A stretch of DNA of 14,592 nt from Deltaproteobacteria bacterium (GTDB lineage Bacteria; Desulfobacterota; DSM-4660; Desulfatiglandales; Desulfatiglandaceae). The notes under the pieces were generated by a model that searched no databases, had not been told where the DNA came from, and saw nothing but the letters and a program-made list of their open reading frames with translations. The position numbers and the translations under genes are program-made. This document shows, piece by piece, positions 6,783-13,059 of the stretch. The stretch is from the NCBI GenBank assembly GCA_029932035.1, contig JAOZQV010000045.1, positions 1 to 14,592 on the forward strand, written 5' to 3'. Position 1 is the stretch's first letter. Each line of letters begins with the position of its first letter.

Positions 6783-7118
6783 TCAGGGAAAAGACTTTTC
6801 CGGAGGCCTTCTCTCCGGCACATATTCATGAGGTATCTTTTCCTCATTCCACTCTCTTGAGACATAGAAATTGCAATAACAGCTCCCGTACTCCTTCACA
6901 TCCTCTTCCCTGTAAACGCATGGACAGAGGATATCCTGATCCTTTTTGCTATCTCCCGATGCCAGTCTGCACGGACAGGACATATAGCCATAGCGTTCTC
7001 TGTTAACGATGAGGGCCTCAAGGAGTTCAATCACCCTCTCTTTGTCGCTGTTAAAGTAATAGCCCTTGGGCTCTTGAACTTTCTTTAACGTCTCGTATAG
7101 TTTTTCTGCCGCGTTCAT
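6783..7118 (-). CDS. Ferredoxin-thioredoxin reductase catalytic (beta) chain-like protein
   Basis: A 111-residue protein with the three paired-Cys motifs of FTR beta: C48-P-C50-R, C65-P-C67 and C80-Y-C82. In the known enzyme these hold a [4Fe-4S] cluster and an adjacent redox disulfide that passes ferredoxin electrons to thioredoxin. Here the last motif is CYC in place of the usual CHC, so the active-site His is replaced by Tyr. No variable (alpha) chain is encoded nearby, as in other non-photosynthetic ferredoxin-disulfide reductases. The start overlaps the stop of the glutaredoxin gene (ATGA), which strongly suggests glutaredoxin is the substrate. The last 20 residues are Pro/Arg/Glu-rich. 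Confidence 0.88.
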   Translation of the reverse strand: MNAAEKLYETLKKVQEPKGYYFNSDKERVIELLEALIVNRERYGYMSCPCRLASGDSKKDQDILCPCVYREEDVKEYGSCYCNFYVSREWNEEKIPHEYVPERRPPEKSFP

Positions 7119-7372
7119 AATCCAAGGGCCTCCCTTATTTCGTGTTCTTTATATCCCACGATAACCTTATCTCCAATGATGATTGTGGGAAAAGAGCAGT
7201 TGGGATTCCATTTCTTGATGTCTTCAAGGATGGTGGCCCTTTCCTCTCCCTGGAGTATGTCTACGTCTTCAAATTCGTACTTCACATTACATTCATCCAA
7301 GAACCTTTTGGTGGCCTTACAATGGCCGCAGGTACTGAGTGTGTATATTTGTACTCTCCCTTGCATCCCCAT
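7115..7372 (-). CDS. Glutaredoxin-family protein (CGHC active site)
   Basis: An 85-residue thioredoxin-fold protein. The active site is C15-G-H-C18 after beta-1 (VQIYTLSTCGHC). The cis-Pro segment FPTIIIGDKVIVGY is at about 61-74, both as in glutaredoxin/NrdH-like proteins. CGHC departs from the usual CPYC and recalls oxidising thioredoxin-fold proteins. No glutathione-binding TGG-type motif is evident, so reduction by FTR is more likely than by glutathione; the ATGA overlap with the FTR gene supports this. ATG at 7372 has an AGGGGG site; a second ATG two codons in cannot be excluded. Acts in the cytoplasm on protein disulfides, possibly the ArsC-domain protein downstream. Confidence 0.9.
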   Translation of the reverse strand: MGMQGRVQIYTLSTCGHCKATKRFLDECNVKYEFEDVDILQGEERATILEDIKKWNPNCSFPTIIIGDKVIVGYKEHEIREALGL

Positions 7373-7396
7373 CCCCCTATTTTTTGTGGAAGCAGA

Positions 7397-7858
7397 CTAA
7401 TCCCCCTGTTCTGCCATATAGTCATCATATAATGTTTCAAGGGCAAGTTTATGTTTGGCCTCTTCCTGGGCCAGCATCTTAAATACCTTTATCAGTTCTT
7501 CTCCGTCCGCGTTTTTTTCAAGATCATTATAAAAGGCCAGGGCCTTTTCTTCCCGCTTCATCGCAAGTCTCAGGACGTCCGGATAAGACATCTCTTTTTC
7601 GTATGCCATGTCCACGAGATAGTCGCTGCGTTTAATGTCAGTAATCCATTCAAACTTATAGTCAGACACCACTTTTTCCCCTTTGAGGAATCCTTCTAAA
7701 AGGGCCGCATGTTTCTGCTCCTCTTTTGCAAAACCCTCAAATGTCTCTTTGGCCCAGGCATACTGCGTGAGCAGGCTGGCTTCCTCATAAAAGTCGACCG
7801 CTTCCTTTTCTTTGTCTATGGCAAAACGCATAATCACTTCAAACGTATCAAAGCTCAT
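7397..7858 (-). CDS. Ferritin-like di-iron protein (rubrerythrin family without rubredoxin domain)
   Basis: A 153-residue four-helix protein. Carboxylate/His iron-ligand motifs occur in each half: DKEKEAVDFYEE and EEQKH in the first, REEKALAFYNDLE and EEAKH in the second. This is the erythrin/ferritin-like core seen in COG1633 proteins. There is no C-terminal CxxC rubredoxin domain, so it differs from the rubrerythrin at 12254. It likely handles peroxide or iron in the cytoplasm; which of the two is undetermined. A strong AAGGAGG precedes the ATG. It is sandwiched between SufB and the glutaredoxin/FTR pair, suggesting a job in iron or Fe-S homeostasis under stress. Confidence 0.85.
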   Translation of the reverse strand: MSFDTFEVIMRFAIDKEKEAVDFYEEASLLTQYAWAKETFEGFAKEEQKHAALLEGFLKGEKVVSDYKFEWITDIKRSDYLVDMAYEKEMSYPDVLRLAMKREEKALAFYNDLEKNADGEELIKVFKMLAQEEAKHKLALETLYDDYMAEQGD

Positions 7859-7891
7859 GATTTCCTCCTTTTTAGTTAGGACACTCGTTGG

Positions 7892-9118
7892 TTACATTAC
7901 ATCCTTGTCACTCTCTTCTATCGCCCTGTCTATTTCCGCCTTCAGTTGAGGCGGCAGACCAGGGATATCAACGTTTAAAAAACCACGAACAATGGTGGAG
8001 GTGGCTTCATCTTCGGTGAGTCCGCGGGACATCAGATAGGCAATCTCTTCCTGGGCAATCTTTCCCACCGCAGCCTCATGGGACATCTCAACGCCGTCAA
8101 CATGCGCCTCTAATTCGGGTATGGCATGGATAAGCCCGCCATTGAGAAGAAGGCCCCGACACTCCAAATGGGCCTTAATATCCGGCACCTCCCCGATCAG
8201 ATGGCCCCTGGCAATAATGTCTCCACCGTTACTGATGGTTCTGGTTACAATTTCAGCCCTATTGCCCGGGTGTTTCAGAAATATCCTTCCGCCAAGATCA
8301 TATTCAGAACCGGGGCTTCCCACAATGATACTGTAAAACCTGGCCACCGCATCCTTACCAATCAAATGGGTTGTTGGATACATCTGCAAAGAGCGGACCG
8401 GTTTCATGCAGATATAATTGTTTAAAAAAAGACCGCCCTCCTCCACCTGTGCCACCGAACGCGGACGCACCATCATATCCTCGGCCCAATTATGGATCAT
8501 GGTAAAGGTCAATTTGGCGTTTTTCTTTACATAAAATTCTGAGATCCCCACATGAACGCCTCTTTTCAGATGGGGTGATGTGGCGCACCCGGTTATGATA
8601 TGAAGCTCTGAATCTTCTTCCGCAATGATGATGTTATGAACATTCTGCTGTATCCCATCCTTGTCCAAGTAAAGGCAGGCCTGAATAGGATAGACGGATT
8701 TACTCCCCGGAAGAGAGCGGATAACATAGCCGTCATGCAACCCAAGTTCTGCGGCAGCAGTATACTTGTCCGCATCCACGGCCGCTAATTTCCAGTAATA
8801 ATCCCTGACCCAGTCATGGTGCTCCAGGGCCTTCCGAATGGGAATAACTTCAATCCCATCCTGCGGTGAATGACAATGAATCACCTCTGTATCTTTCTGA
8901 AAATAGGTGCCGCCCCTCTCCTTCTTGGTTACATCCAGCCCGGCCATGATAAGCTGCTTCTGCTCTTCTCCCGGTATGGCGCAAAGATCTTCATCAGCCA
9001 TATAAGAGTGAGGCACCGGCGCGTCATCAAATTCGTGAAGATTAACGTCCGGACCGATCGCGCCCTTCTTCTCTATTGCCTTCTTCGCACGCTCCCTTAA
9101 TTGATCGTCGATATGCAT
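7892..9118 (-). CDS. sufB: SufB-type Fe-S cluster scaffold of a minimal SufBC system
   Basis: A 408-residue SufB/SufD-family protein, the beta-helix scaffold that builds Fe-S clusters with the SufC ATPase. The C-terminal half carries the family core: a Cys in LECRGLLL (residue 320) and the MSHEAAVGKI block (His347, Glu348), which are candidates for cluster assembly. It is shorter than E. coli SufB (about 495 residues), and no SufD, SufS, SufE or SufU is present, so it matches the ancestral two-gene SufBC (SMS) arrangement of anaerobes. ATG at 9118 is preferred because GAGGAG lies eight bases upstream; an upstream GTG (9127) lacks this. The first 22 bases overlap the end of sufC, so the two are translationally coupled. 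Confidence 0.92.
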   Translation of the reverse strand: MHIDDQLRERAKKAIEKKGAIGPDVNLHEFDDAPVPHSYMADEDLCAIPGEEQKQLIMAGLDVTKKERGGTYFQKDTEVIHCHSPQDGIEVIPIRKALEHHDWVRDYYWKLAAVDADKYTAAAELGLHDGYVIRSLPGSKSVYPIQACLYLDKDGIQQNVHNIIIAEEDSELHIITGCATSPHLKRGVHVGISEFYVKKNAKLTFTMIHNWAEDMMVRPRSVAQVEEGGLFLNNYICMKPVRSLQMYPTTHLIGKDAVARFYSIIVGSPGSEYDLGGRIFLKHPGNRAEIVTRTISNGGDIIARGHLIGEVPDIKAHLECRGLLLNGGLIHAIPELEAHVDGVEMSHEAAVGKIAQEEIAYLMSRGLTEDEATSTIVRGFLNVDIPGLPPQLKAEIDRAIEESDKDVM

Positions 9119-9861
9119 CTGACACACTCCTCATATCCGGACTCACCCACGCAGTTCAATATTTCATGGGGGTTACTGACACAGCTTAACATGCCATCAT
9201 AGAGGACCTGACCCTTGTCAGCAGCCACATAGTCCAGGATAAATCCTGTATGTGTGATGATCAGCCCCATTTTTGTCCTGTCACGTTTTGCCTGCATCTT
9301 CGGTTTTGTCTCAGCATCGAGAAAGCCTTTCTGCAACAGAGAGGCAATGGTCTTACCCACAAGAGAGATGTTCTCCATATCAACCCCTGATTCGGGCTCG
9401 TCAAAAAGCATCAGATCAGGGTCCTGCGCCAATAACTGAAGCAGTTCAGAACGTTTTATTTCGCCACCCGAAAACCCGGCATTCACGTCCCTGTCTAAAA
9501 ACCCTTCAAAATTGACCTTTTTTGCCAGAGTCTCTTCATCTACCGCGTCCCTTGCGCACAACTGGACCATCTGCCGGGTCTTCAGACCGTTTATGGTGGG
9601 TGGACGCTGGAAAGACATGCCGATACCCAACTGAGCCCGTTCGTCTATTGGCAGATCTGTTATATCTTCCCCTTTAAATATTATCTTCCCCGCCGTTATT
9701 TTGTATTGAGGGTATCCCATAATTGTCATTAAAAGGGAGGTCTTCCCTGATCCGTTCGGACCGAAAAGAATGTGGGTCTCACCTGGATGGATCTCAAGAT
9801 CGATATGTTTCAAGATCTCCTTGTCGCCGAGCTTCACCTGCAGGTCCTCGATTTGCAGCAT
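9097..9861 (-). CDS. sufC: SufC-type ABC ATPase for Fe-S cluster assembly
   Basis: A 254-residue soluble ABC ATPase that powers the SufB scaffold. It shows Walker A GPNGSGKT (34-41), Q-loop FQRPP (84-88), signature FSGGE (130-134), Walker B LMLFDEPESGVD (150-161) and the switch His in ITHTG (204). SGVD after Walker B is typical of SufC. The C-terminus is Cys-rich (CVGESGYEECVRC), which is not usual for SufC. The start has AGGAGAGG just upstream and lies 11 bases after the exported SOR-like gene. It overlaps sufB by 22 bases. Confidence 0.93.
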   Translation of the reverse strand: MLQIEDLQVKLGDKEILKHIDLEIHPGETHILFGPNGSGKTSLLMTIMGYPQYKITAGKIIFKGEDITDLPIDERAQLGIGMSFQRPPTINGLKTRQMVQLCARDAVDEETLAKKVNFEGFLDRDVNAGFSGGEIKRSELLQLLAQDPDLMLFDEPESGVDMENISLVGKTIASLLQKGFLDAETKPKMQAKRDRTKMGLIITHTGFILDYVAADKGQVLYDGMLSCVSNPHEILNCVGESGYEECVRCISTIN

Positions 9862-9872
9862 CTTTCCTCTCC

Positions 9873-10286
9873 TTATTTAGCCATGAATTCCGTTACCCAG
9901 AAATCATGTAGATTGCAGAAACTGGTGGCATAAAACCGGGATCCATGGTTGGACGGAAGTTCATAGGTAGAAACTGCCTCTTTATCAGAAGGGTAGAAGG
10001 TCTTCGACCCGAGGACCTTGCCATCTGCCGATACTAAGGTGTGACGGACAATATAGTGTCTCTCAGACATGGGGTGCTTGGTGGTGAGAGTCACTTTTTT
10101 CCCCTCTACCTTGACCTCAGGGGCATGCGACCCGACCTTTTTGGCCCACTTACCGGGGCTGTCCTTTGTGTATACTACACCTGAAGGGAAGCCCCCTTGT
10201 GAAGCAAAGGCGGTTGCCGACTTGGCTACAACCATCCCGGCAGTTAGGAAAATCGATTTTTTCAAAAAATCTCTTCTGTCGTTCAT
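9873..10286 (-). CDS. Tat-exported superoxide reductase-like (neelaredoxin/desulfoferrodoxin-fold) protein
   Basis: A 137-residue protein with a twin-arginine signal (RRDFLKK at 4-10, then a hydrophobic stretch ending AFA-SQ near 29), so it is expected to be exported folded with its metal. The mature part has the superoxide reductase iron site: H54, H71 in KHPM, H77, and C124 with H127 in FCNLHDFW. The N-terminal desulforedoxin domain is absent, as in neelaredoxins. The Glu-Lys pair that precedes the first His in most SORs (EKHVP) is here Gly52-Ser53 (GSHAP). In known enzymes that Lys speeds superoxide capture and the Glu ligates the resting iron, so activity may be altered. A GGGAGAG site precedes the ATG. 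It is followed by sufC. It may protect the periplasm from superoxide, or carry iron. Confidence 0.85.
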   Translation of the reverse strand: MNDRRDFLKKSIFLTAGMVVAKSATAFASQGGFPSGVVYTKDSPGKWAKKVGSHAPEVKVEGKKVTLTTKHPMSERHYIVRHTLVSADGKVLGSKTFYPSDKEAVSTYELPSNHGSRFYATSFCNLHDFWVTEFMAK

Positions 10287-10332
10287 GATAACTCTCCCTT
10301 GTGCTCCCCAGATTTTCGTTTTTCTTTATGAG

Positions 10333-10485
10333 GTTTTGGGTATCTTTCATTCGTCAAGTTACACTTTCTCATAAAAGACAATAAAAGGCTTACGCCTAAA
10401 CTCCCTGGGCTAAAACTTTTGGAGTTAATCCGTAAGGATTTTATCGCAAAAAAGTGTAAACTTGTGAATGAAGGATGCCAAAAAC
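10333..10485. repeat. Long compound palindrome
   Basis: Outer arms 10339-10367 and 10451-10479 (29 bases each, about 24 pairing with a one-base shift) enclose inner arms 10381-10404 and 10421-10444 (19 of 24 pairing). The inner arms differ mainly where each carries its own small hairpin, AGGC-TTAC-GCCT and ATCC-GTAA-GGAT. Transcribed, it would fold into a very long stem with side hairpins. It lies between the rubredoxin stop and the exported SOR-like gene. It could be a miniature mobile element, a transcription attenuator, or a processing site. Confidence 0.8.
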
Positions 10486-10490
10486 ACTTA

Positions 10491-10649
10491 CTATTCCTTC
10501 TCAAACAGCTCTTTCTCCGCCCCACAAACCGGACAGGTCCAATCGTCGGGGACATTCTCGAATGATGTCCCCGTCTCTACACCGTTATCCGGGTCTCCAT
10601 CCTCAGGGTCGTATACATAACCACATACCGAACATACATACTTATCCAT
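10491..10649 (-). CDS. rub: Rubredoxin (CX2C type), second copy
   Basis: A 52-residue classical rubredoxin with ligands in CSVCGY (C6, C9) and CPVCGA (C39, C42), plus the DPEDGDPDNG and DDWTCP blocks. A GGAGG site lies seven to eight bases before the ATG. It differs from the FprA-linked rubredoxin at only 8 of 52 positions, seven of them after residue 30. It follows a small Cys-rich protein by 12 bases and precedes the compound palindrome. Its partner is probably the desulfoferrodoxin, rubrerythrin or flavodoxins of this cluster; the exported SOR-like protein next door is on the other side of the membrane and is a less likely direct partner. Confidence 0.95.
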   Translation of the reverse strand: MDKYVCSVCGYVYDPEDGDPDNGVETGTSFENVPDDWTCPVCGAEKELFEKE

Positions 10650-10661
10650 ATTTTTTTCCTC

Positions 10662-10847
10662 CTAAGCTCCAGCATCCAGGGTACACTGGGTAAAATCGAT
10701 CTCTTTACCACACCCGGAACAGGTGTGTGCCTTATTAAACTCGTCTGAAAAAATCTCTTTCTCCTGTCCGCAATTGGGGCATTTACACGTGAATACCTTC
10801 AGGTCTTTAAACTGTTCCCATCCTGGGCAATGTTGTGGTGTAGTCAT
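10662..10847 (-). CDS. Small zinc-ribbon/rubredoxin-like Cys-rich protein
   Basis: A 61-residue protein with two CxxC knuckles: C-x-C-x-x-C-G at 21-26 (CKCPNCG) and CSGCG at 43-47, plus isolated Cys near each end (CPGW at 7 and FTQC near 55). The knuckle pair would bind zinc or iron in a ribbon fold. A strong GGAGG site precedes the ATG, so it is translated. I do not recognise a named family. It lies between a flavodoxin and a rubredoxin, 12 bases from the latter, which suggests a redox or metal-handling role. Confidence 0.75.
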   Translation of the reverse strand: MTTPQHCPGWEQFKDLKVFTCKCPNCGQEKEIFSDEFNKAHTCSGCGKEIDFTQCTLDAGA

Positions 10848-10875
10848 GATTGACCTCCTTTCGCCATACTGGCAT

Positions 10876-11316
10876 TTAAGATGTACTCAGCTTTTTGCCT
10901 ATTTCGCGGCCATAGCCCTGGGCCATCTCTGTACCGCCCCCCAAAAGGGCAGACTTGAGCCTTAGCGGCCCACTGACCATATCCATCTTGAGGATATGTT
11001 CCATGGTGTCAAAGATACGACCAGGCGCCTCTCCGCTCCATCCAAATGCGCCGAATGAACCACCAGCCTTCCCCTCAAGATTGGCCTTTTCAGCTAAGAA
11101 GAGCATGGTTTTCATCGCCTGCATCATCTCGCCGTGATATGTGGGAGATCCAAACAGATAACCGTCATATCCATCGAGATCCGCCTCCTTCTTAATTCCG
11201 GTGACATTGGCAACGTCTGCCTCGCCACCTTCAATCCGGATACCTTCCGCGATCAATTCGCCGATCTTCTTTGTTCCACCGGCCCTTGTACAGTATACAA
11301 CTAATGCTTTTCCCAT
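10876..11316 (-). CDS. Flavodoxin-family protein
   Basis: A 146-residue flavodoxin-fold electron carrier. The N-terminal phosphate loop is CTRAGGTKKI, degenerate compared with the usual T-x-T-G-x-T. A GSPTYHG loop and GAFGWSGEA supply the FMN isoalloxazine contacts. The latter resembles the FprA flavodoxin domain more than classical flavodoxins. ATG at 11316 has AAGGGG seven bases upstream; the upstream TTG (11322) does not. It is paralogous to the flavodoxin at 13319-13765 (shared FDTM and KMDMV segments). Likely a cytoplasmic carrier or NAD(P)H-linked flavin partner for the nearby rubredoxins. Confidence 0.88.
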   Translation of the reverse strand: MGKALVVYCTRAGGTKKIGELIAEGIRIEGGEADVANVTGIKKEADLDGYDGYLFGSPTYHGEMMQAMKTMLFLAEKANLEGKAGGSFGAFGWSGEAPGRIFDTMEHILKMDMVSGPLRLKSALLGGGTEMAQGYGREIGKKLSTS

Positions 11317-11336
11317 AATCAATCCCCTTTGATTTA

Positions 11337-11513
11337 TTATTTATCCTCTTCCATTATACCCTTATGTTTGGTACCGCAGAGGGGACATAAAATATCTATC
11401 TCCTTTTCATCCCCGATAAACTTTTCGCGCAGCGTTTCAGGACTCAGGTGGCTTACCGTGCCACAGGCACAATGGGGACATTCGGCCCTTACACTATATT
11501 TTTTATCTGACAT
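11337..11513 (-). CDS. Small Cys-rich zinc-ribbon protein
   Basis: A 58-residue protein: MSDKKYSVRAE, then CPHCACG (C12, C15, C17), a charged helix-like middle, and CPLCG (C43, C46). Two CxxC knuckles about 26 residues apart fit a zinc ribbon or rubredoxin-like site. A good GGAGG site lies ahead of the ATG. The stop is about 20 bases before the flavodoxin start. No named family recognised; the charged tail ends EEDK. Confidence 0.7.
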   Translation of the reverse strand: MSDKKYSVRAECPHCACGTVSHLSPETLREKFIGDEKEIDILCPLCGTKHKGIMEEDK

Positions 11514-11533
11514 GATTAACCTCCATTATTGAA

Positions 11534-11686
11534 TTAAAGCCTCGGATCTTGTCCGGTCTGGCCACAATCCGGGATGTAGCAGGCTACATCGACAAATTCA
11601 CATTTTTTCTTGCACGATGGACATTCCTCCGGTGGCGTATCCGCCTTAAGGGCAAAGCCGCACTCCTTGCATTTCCACTCTCCCAT
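11534..11686 (-). CDS. Rubredoxin-like small protein
   Basis: A 50-residue protein starting MGEWKCKECGFALKAD, then PPEECPSCKKKCEF and a C-terminal CYIPDCG...DPRL. The first two knuckles (C6-x2-C9 and C22-x2-C25) give a short rubredoxin-like metal site. C29, C36 and C41 are extra. The WKC..CG....PPE.CP.C order is that of the rubredoxin-like domain at rubrerythrin C-termini, here free-standing. AAAGGAG precedes the ATG by six bases. It follows desulfoferrodoxin, so an electron-transfer role is plausible but unproven. Confidence 0.75.
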   Translation of the reverse strand: MGEWKCKECGFALKADTPPEECPSCKKKCEFVDVACYIPDCGQTGQDPRL

Positions 11687-11766
11687 AATCCAATCTCCTT
11701 TCTGTTTCCTTGCCCTTCAGCAAGGGAAGTAAATACCCTCTGGCCGAGTTTCCGATCTCAGTTGTT

Positions 11767-12141
11767 TTAGCCTTTCCACAGGCCATGAAGGGTGCAATAC
11801 TCTCTCGCCGTGACCTGGTTGGCCTGGATGTTGAAAGTTGCTTCAGGCGCTTCTCCCGGGTTCAGGAACTGGCGGTAAGCCTTTCCGTCGGCGATGATCT
11901 CCACCCACTGGATATAATGCTTCTCCTCCATGGGATGGGCAACATCCCCCACCTTCACCTTGAAGCCGTCCGCGGTCTTTTCTACTACCGGGACATGCTT
12001 CTCTTTAGCCGCATCCACGGTGTTTTCCTTTTGCAAAACCATGGGCTGACCGCAGCATGCCAGTTCACCTTTAGCCCCGAACAACACCTCAACAATGTTG
12101 CCACACACTTCACACTTATAAACTTCCAGTCTTTCTGCCAT
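11767..12141 (-). CDS. dfx: Desulfoferrodoxin, class I superoxide reductase
   Basis: A 124-residue cytoplasmic superoxide reductase that converts superoxide to peroxide without making O2. The N-terminal desulforedoxin domain has C10, C13, C29 and C30 for an Fe(Cys)4 centre. The catalytic domain has E47-K48-H49, H69, H75, C116 and H119, the complete active site at exactly the textbook positions. An AGGAGG site lies about seven bases before the ATG. Rubredoxin is the usual electron donor, and several are encoded nearby. It follows rubrerythrin, which would remove the peroxide it makes. A TATAAT box lies at 12163-12168 on this strand without a clear -35. Confidence 0.97.
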   Translation of the reverse strand: MAERLEVYKCEVCGNIVEVLFGAKGELACCGQPMVLQKENTVDAAKEKHVPVVEKTADGFKVKVGDVAHPMEEKHYIQWVEIIADGKAYRQFLNPGEAPEATFNIQANQVTAREYCTLHGLWKG

Positions 12142-12166
12142 TTTTTGTCCTCCTTGATTAAAATTA

Positions 12167-12251
12167 TAGGACGCTGATTTTCGCAGATATACGCAGATAA
12201 TTATTTTAAGCTGGTTTTAAACCTTTAAGATCCGCGTTTATCTGCGTCCCA
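12167..12251. repeat. Dispersed inverted-repeat element, copy 2
   Basis: The left arm begins GGACGCTGATTTTCGCAGAT (12169-12188), followed by a second, shorter ACGCAGATAAT. The right arm GATCCGCGTTTATCTGCGTCC is at 12229-12249. Arms pair over most of 21 bases. It has the same plan and much the same bases as the element at 5417-5496. It fills most of the gap between rubrerythrin and desulfoferrodoxin. Confidence 0.75.
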
Positions 12252-12253
12252 AT

Positions 12254-12826
12254 TTAATAGTTTTTCCCTAACAATTCAAAGTACGCCTGAGGATGAGCAC
12301 AGGCAGGACATGCATCCGGGGCCTGTTTTCCCGTGTAGATGTAACCGCAGTTCCTGCAGCGCCATACTACCTCGGTGTCCCTTTTAAATACACGGTCCGC
12401 TTCAATATTGGCCGCAAGATCATTATACCGCTTTTCATGCTGCTTTTCGGCCACAGCGATTGCTTCGAAAACAGCGGCTATAGCGTCAAACCTTTCCTTT
12501 CTGGCCGTTTCAGCAAAGCCGGGATACATCTCCGTATGTTCATAGTTCTCGCCGGCCGCAGATGCCTTAAGATTATCCACGGTTTTTCCGATCACGCCGG
12601 CAGGAAAAGCCGCTGTGACCTCCACCTCGCCGCCCTCCAAGAATTTGAAAAGCCTCTTCGCATGTTCCTTTTCCTGGTTTGCCGTTTCCTCAAAGATGGC
12701 CGAGATCTGAACAAAACCCTCCTTTTTGGCCTGGCTGGCAAAATAGGTGTATCGGTTTCGCGCCTGGGATTCCCCTGCAAAGGCGGTCAATAAATTCTTC
12801 TCTGTTTGGCTACCCTTTAACTCCAT
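12254..12826 (-). CDS. rbr: Rubrerythrin
   Basis: A 190-residue peroxide-reducing rubrerythrin. The N-terminal four-helix domain has E19 (AGESQARNRY) and the EKEH and EKQH ligand motifs for the di-iron site. The C-terminal rubredoxin domain has CRNCGY and CPACAHPQAYFEL. Full standard length. The frame is open 61 codons further upstream (to 13009), but that part overlaps the preceding rubredoxin and does not resemble rubrerythrin. ATG at 12826 has AAAGGAGG nine bases before it. Likely the peroxide sink for the superoxide reductase downstream. Confidence 0.96.
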   Translation of the reverse strand: MELKGSQTEKNLLTAFAGESQARNRYTYFASQAKKEGFVQISAIFEETANQEKEHAKRLFKFLEGGEVEVTAAFPAGVIGKTVDNLKASAAGENYEHTEMYPGFAETARKERFDAIAAVFEAIAVAEKQHEKRYNDLAANIEADRVFKRDTEVVWRCRNCGYIYTGKQAPDACPACAHPQAYFELLGKNY

Positions 12827-12854
12827 AAAATCATACCTCCTTTCAACAAAATCT

Positions 12855-13055
12855 CTAATCGGCCGGTACAGAAAACCTTTTTTCCCGAAAGTGCACCTTG
12901 GCCCTCTGACACCTTGGACAGGTGAGCTGATCCCGAAGCGCCTCAAAAGGGGTGCCTGGCTCACAACCGATCTCCCTGCATCCTTTTTCAGGCTCATAGC
13001 TGTATCCACACGGGCATTGGTACAGATGCACCTTTTTCCATTGATTAGCAGCCAT
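12855..13055 (-). CDS. Divergent rubredoxin with CXC first motif
   Basis: A 66-residue rubredoxin-fold protein. The aligned blocks are clear: YQCPCGYSYEPEKG, EPGTPFEAL, and LTCPRCQRAK. The first iron-binding pair is C14-P-C16-G, one residue shorter than the invariant CX2CG of rubredoxins; the second pair is normal (C46, C49). Two further Cys (C26, C31) occur in the loop where others have DGDPDNG, and could replace a ligand. The usual DDW before the second pair is DQL. The last 15 residues are basic and extend beyond the normal end. A good SD precedes the ATG, only four bases after the CX4C rubredoxin stop. Electron carrier or metal sensor; uncertain. Confidence 0.8.
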   Translation of the reverse strand: MAANQWKKVHLYQCPCGYSYEPEKGCREIGCEPGTPFEALRDQLTCPRCQRAKVHFREKRFSVPAD

Positions 13056-13059
13056 TACT

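Noticed and set aside
11708..11725. CCTTGC/GCAAGG hairpin as a terminator after desulfoferrodoxin
   Set aside because: Six-bp stem without a U-tract on the minus strand; it lies close to the next SD.
11710..12177. 155-codon plus-strand frame opposite desulfoferrodoxin
   Set aside because: Antisense shadow of a protein with a complete SOR active site.
5417..12251. CRISPR array or attC sites from the dispersed palindromes
   Set aside because: Copies are kilobases apart with no regular spacers, no integrase and no cas genes.
12827..13009. N-terminal extension of rubrerythrin
   Set aside because: Overlaps the CXC rubredoxin in another frame, does not resemble rubrerythrin, and the internal ATG at 12826 has a strong SD.
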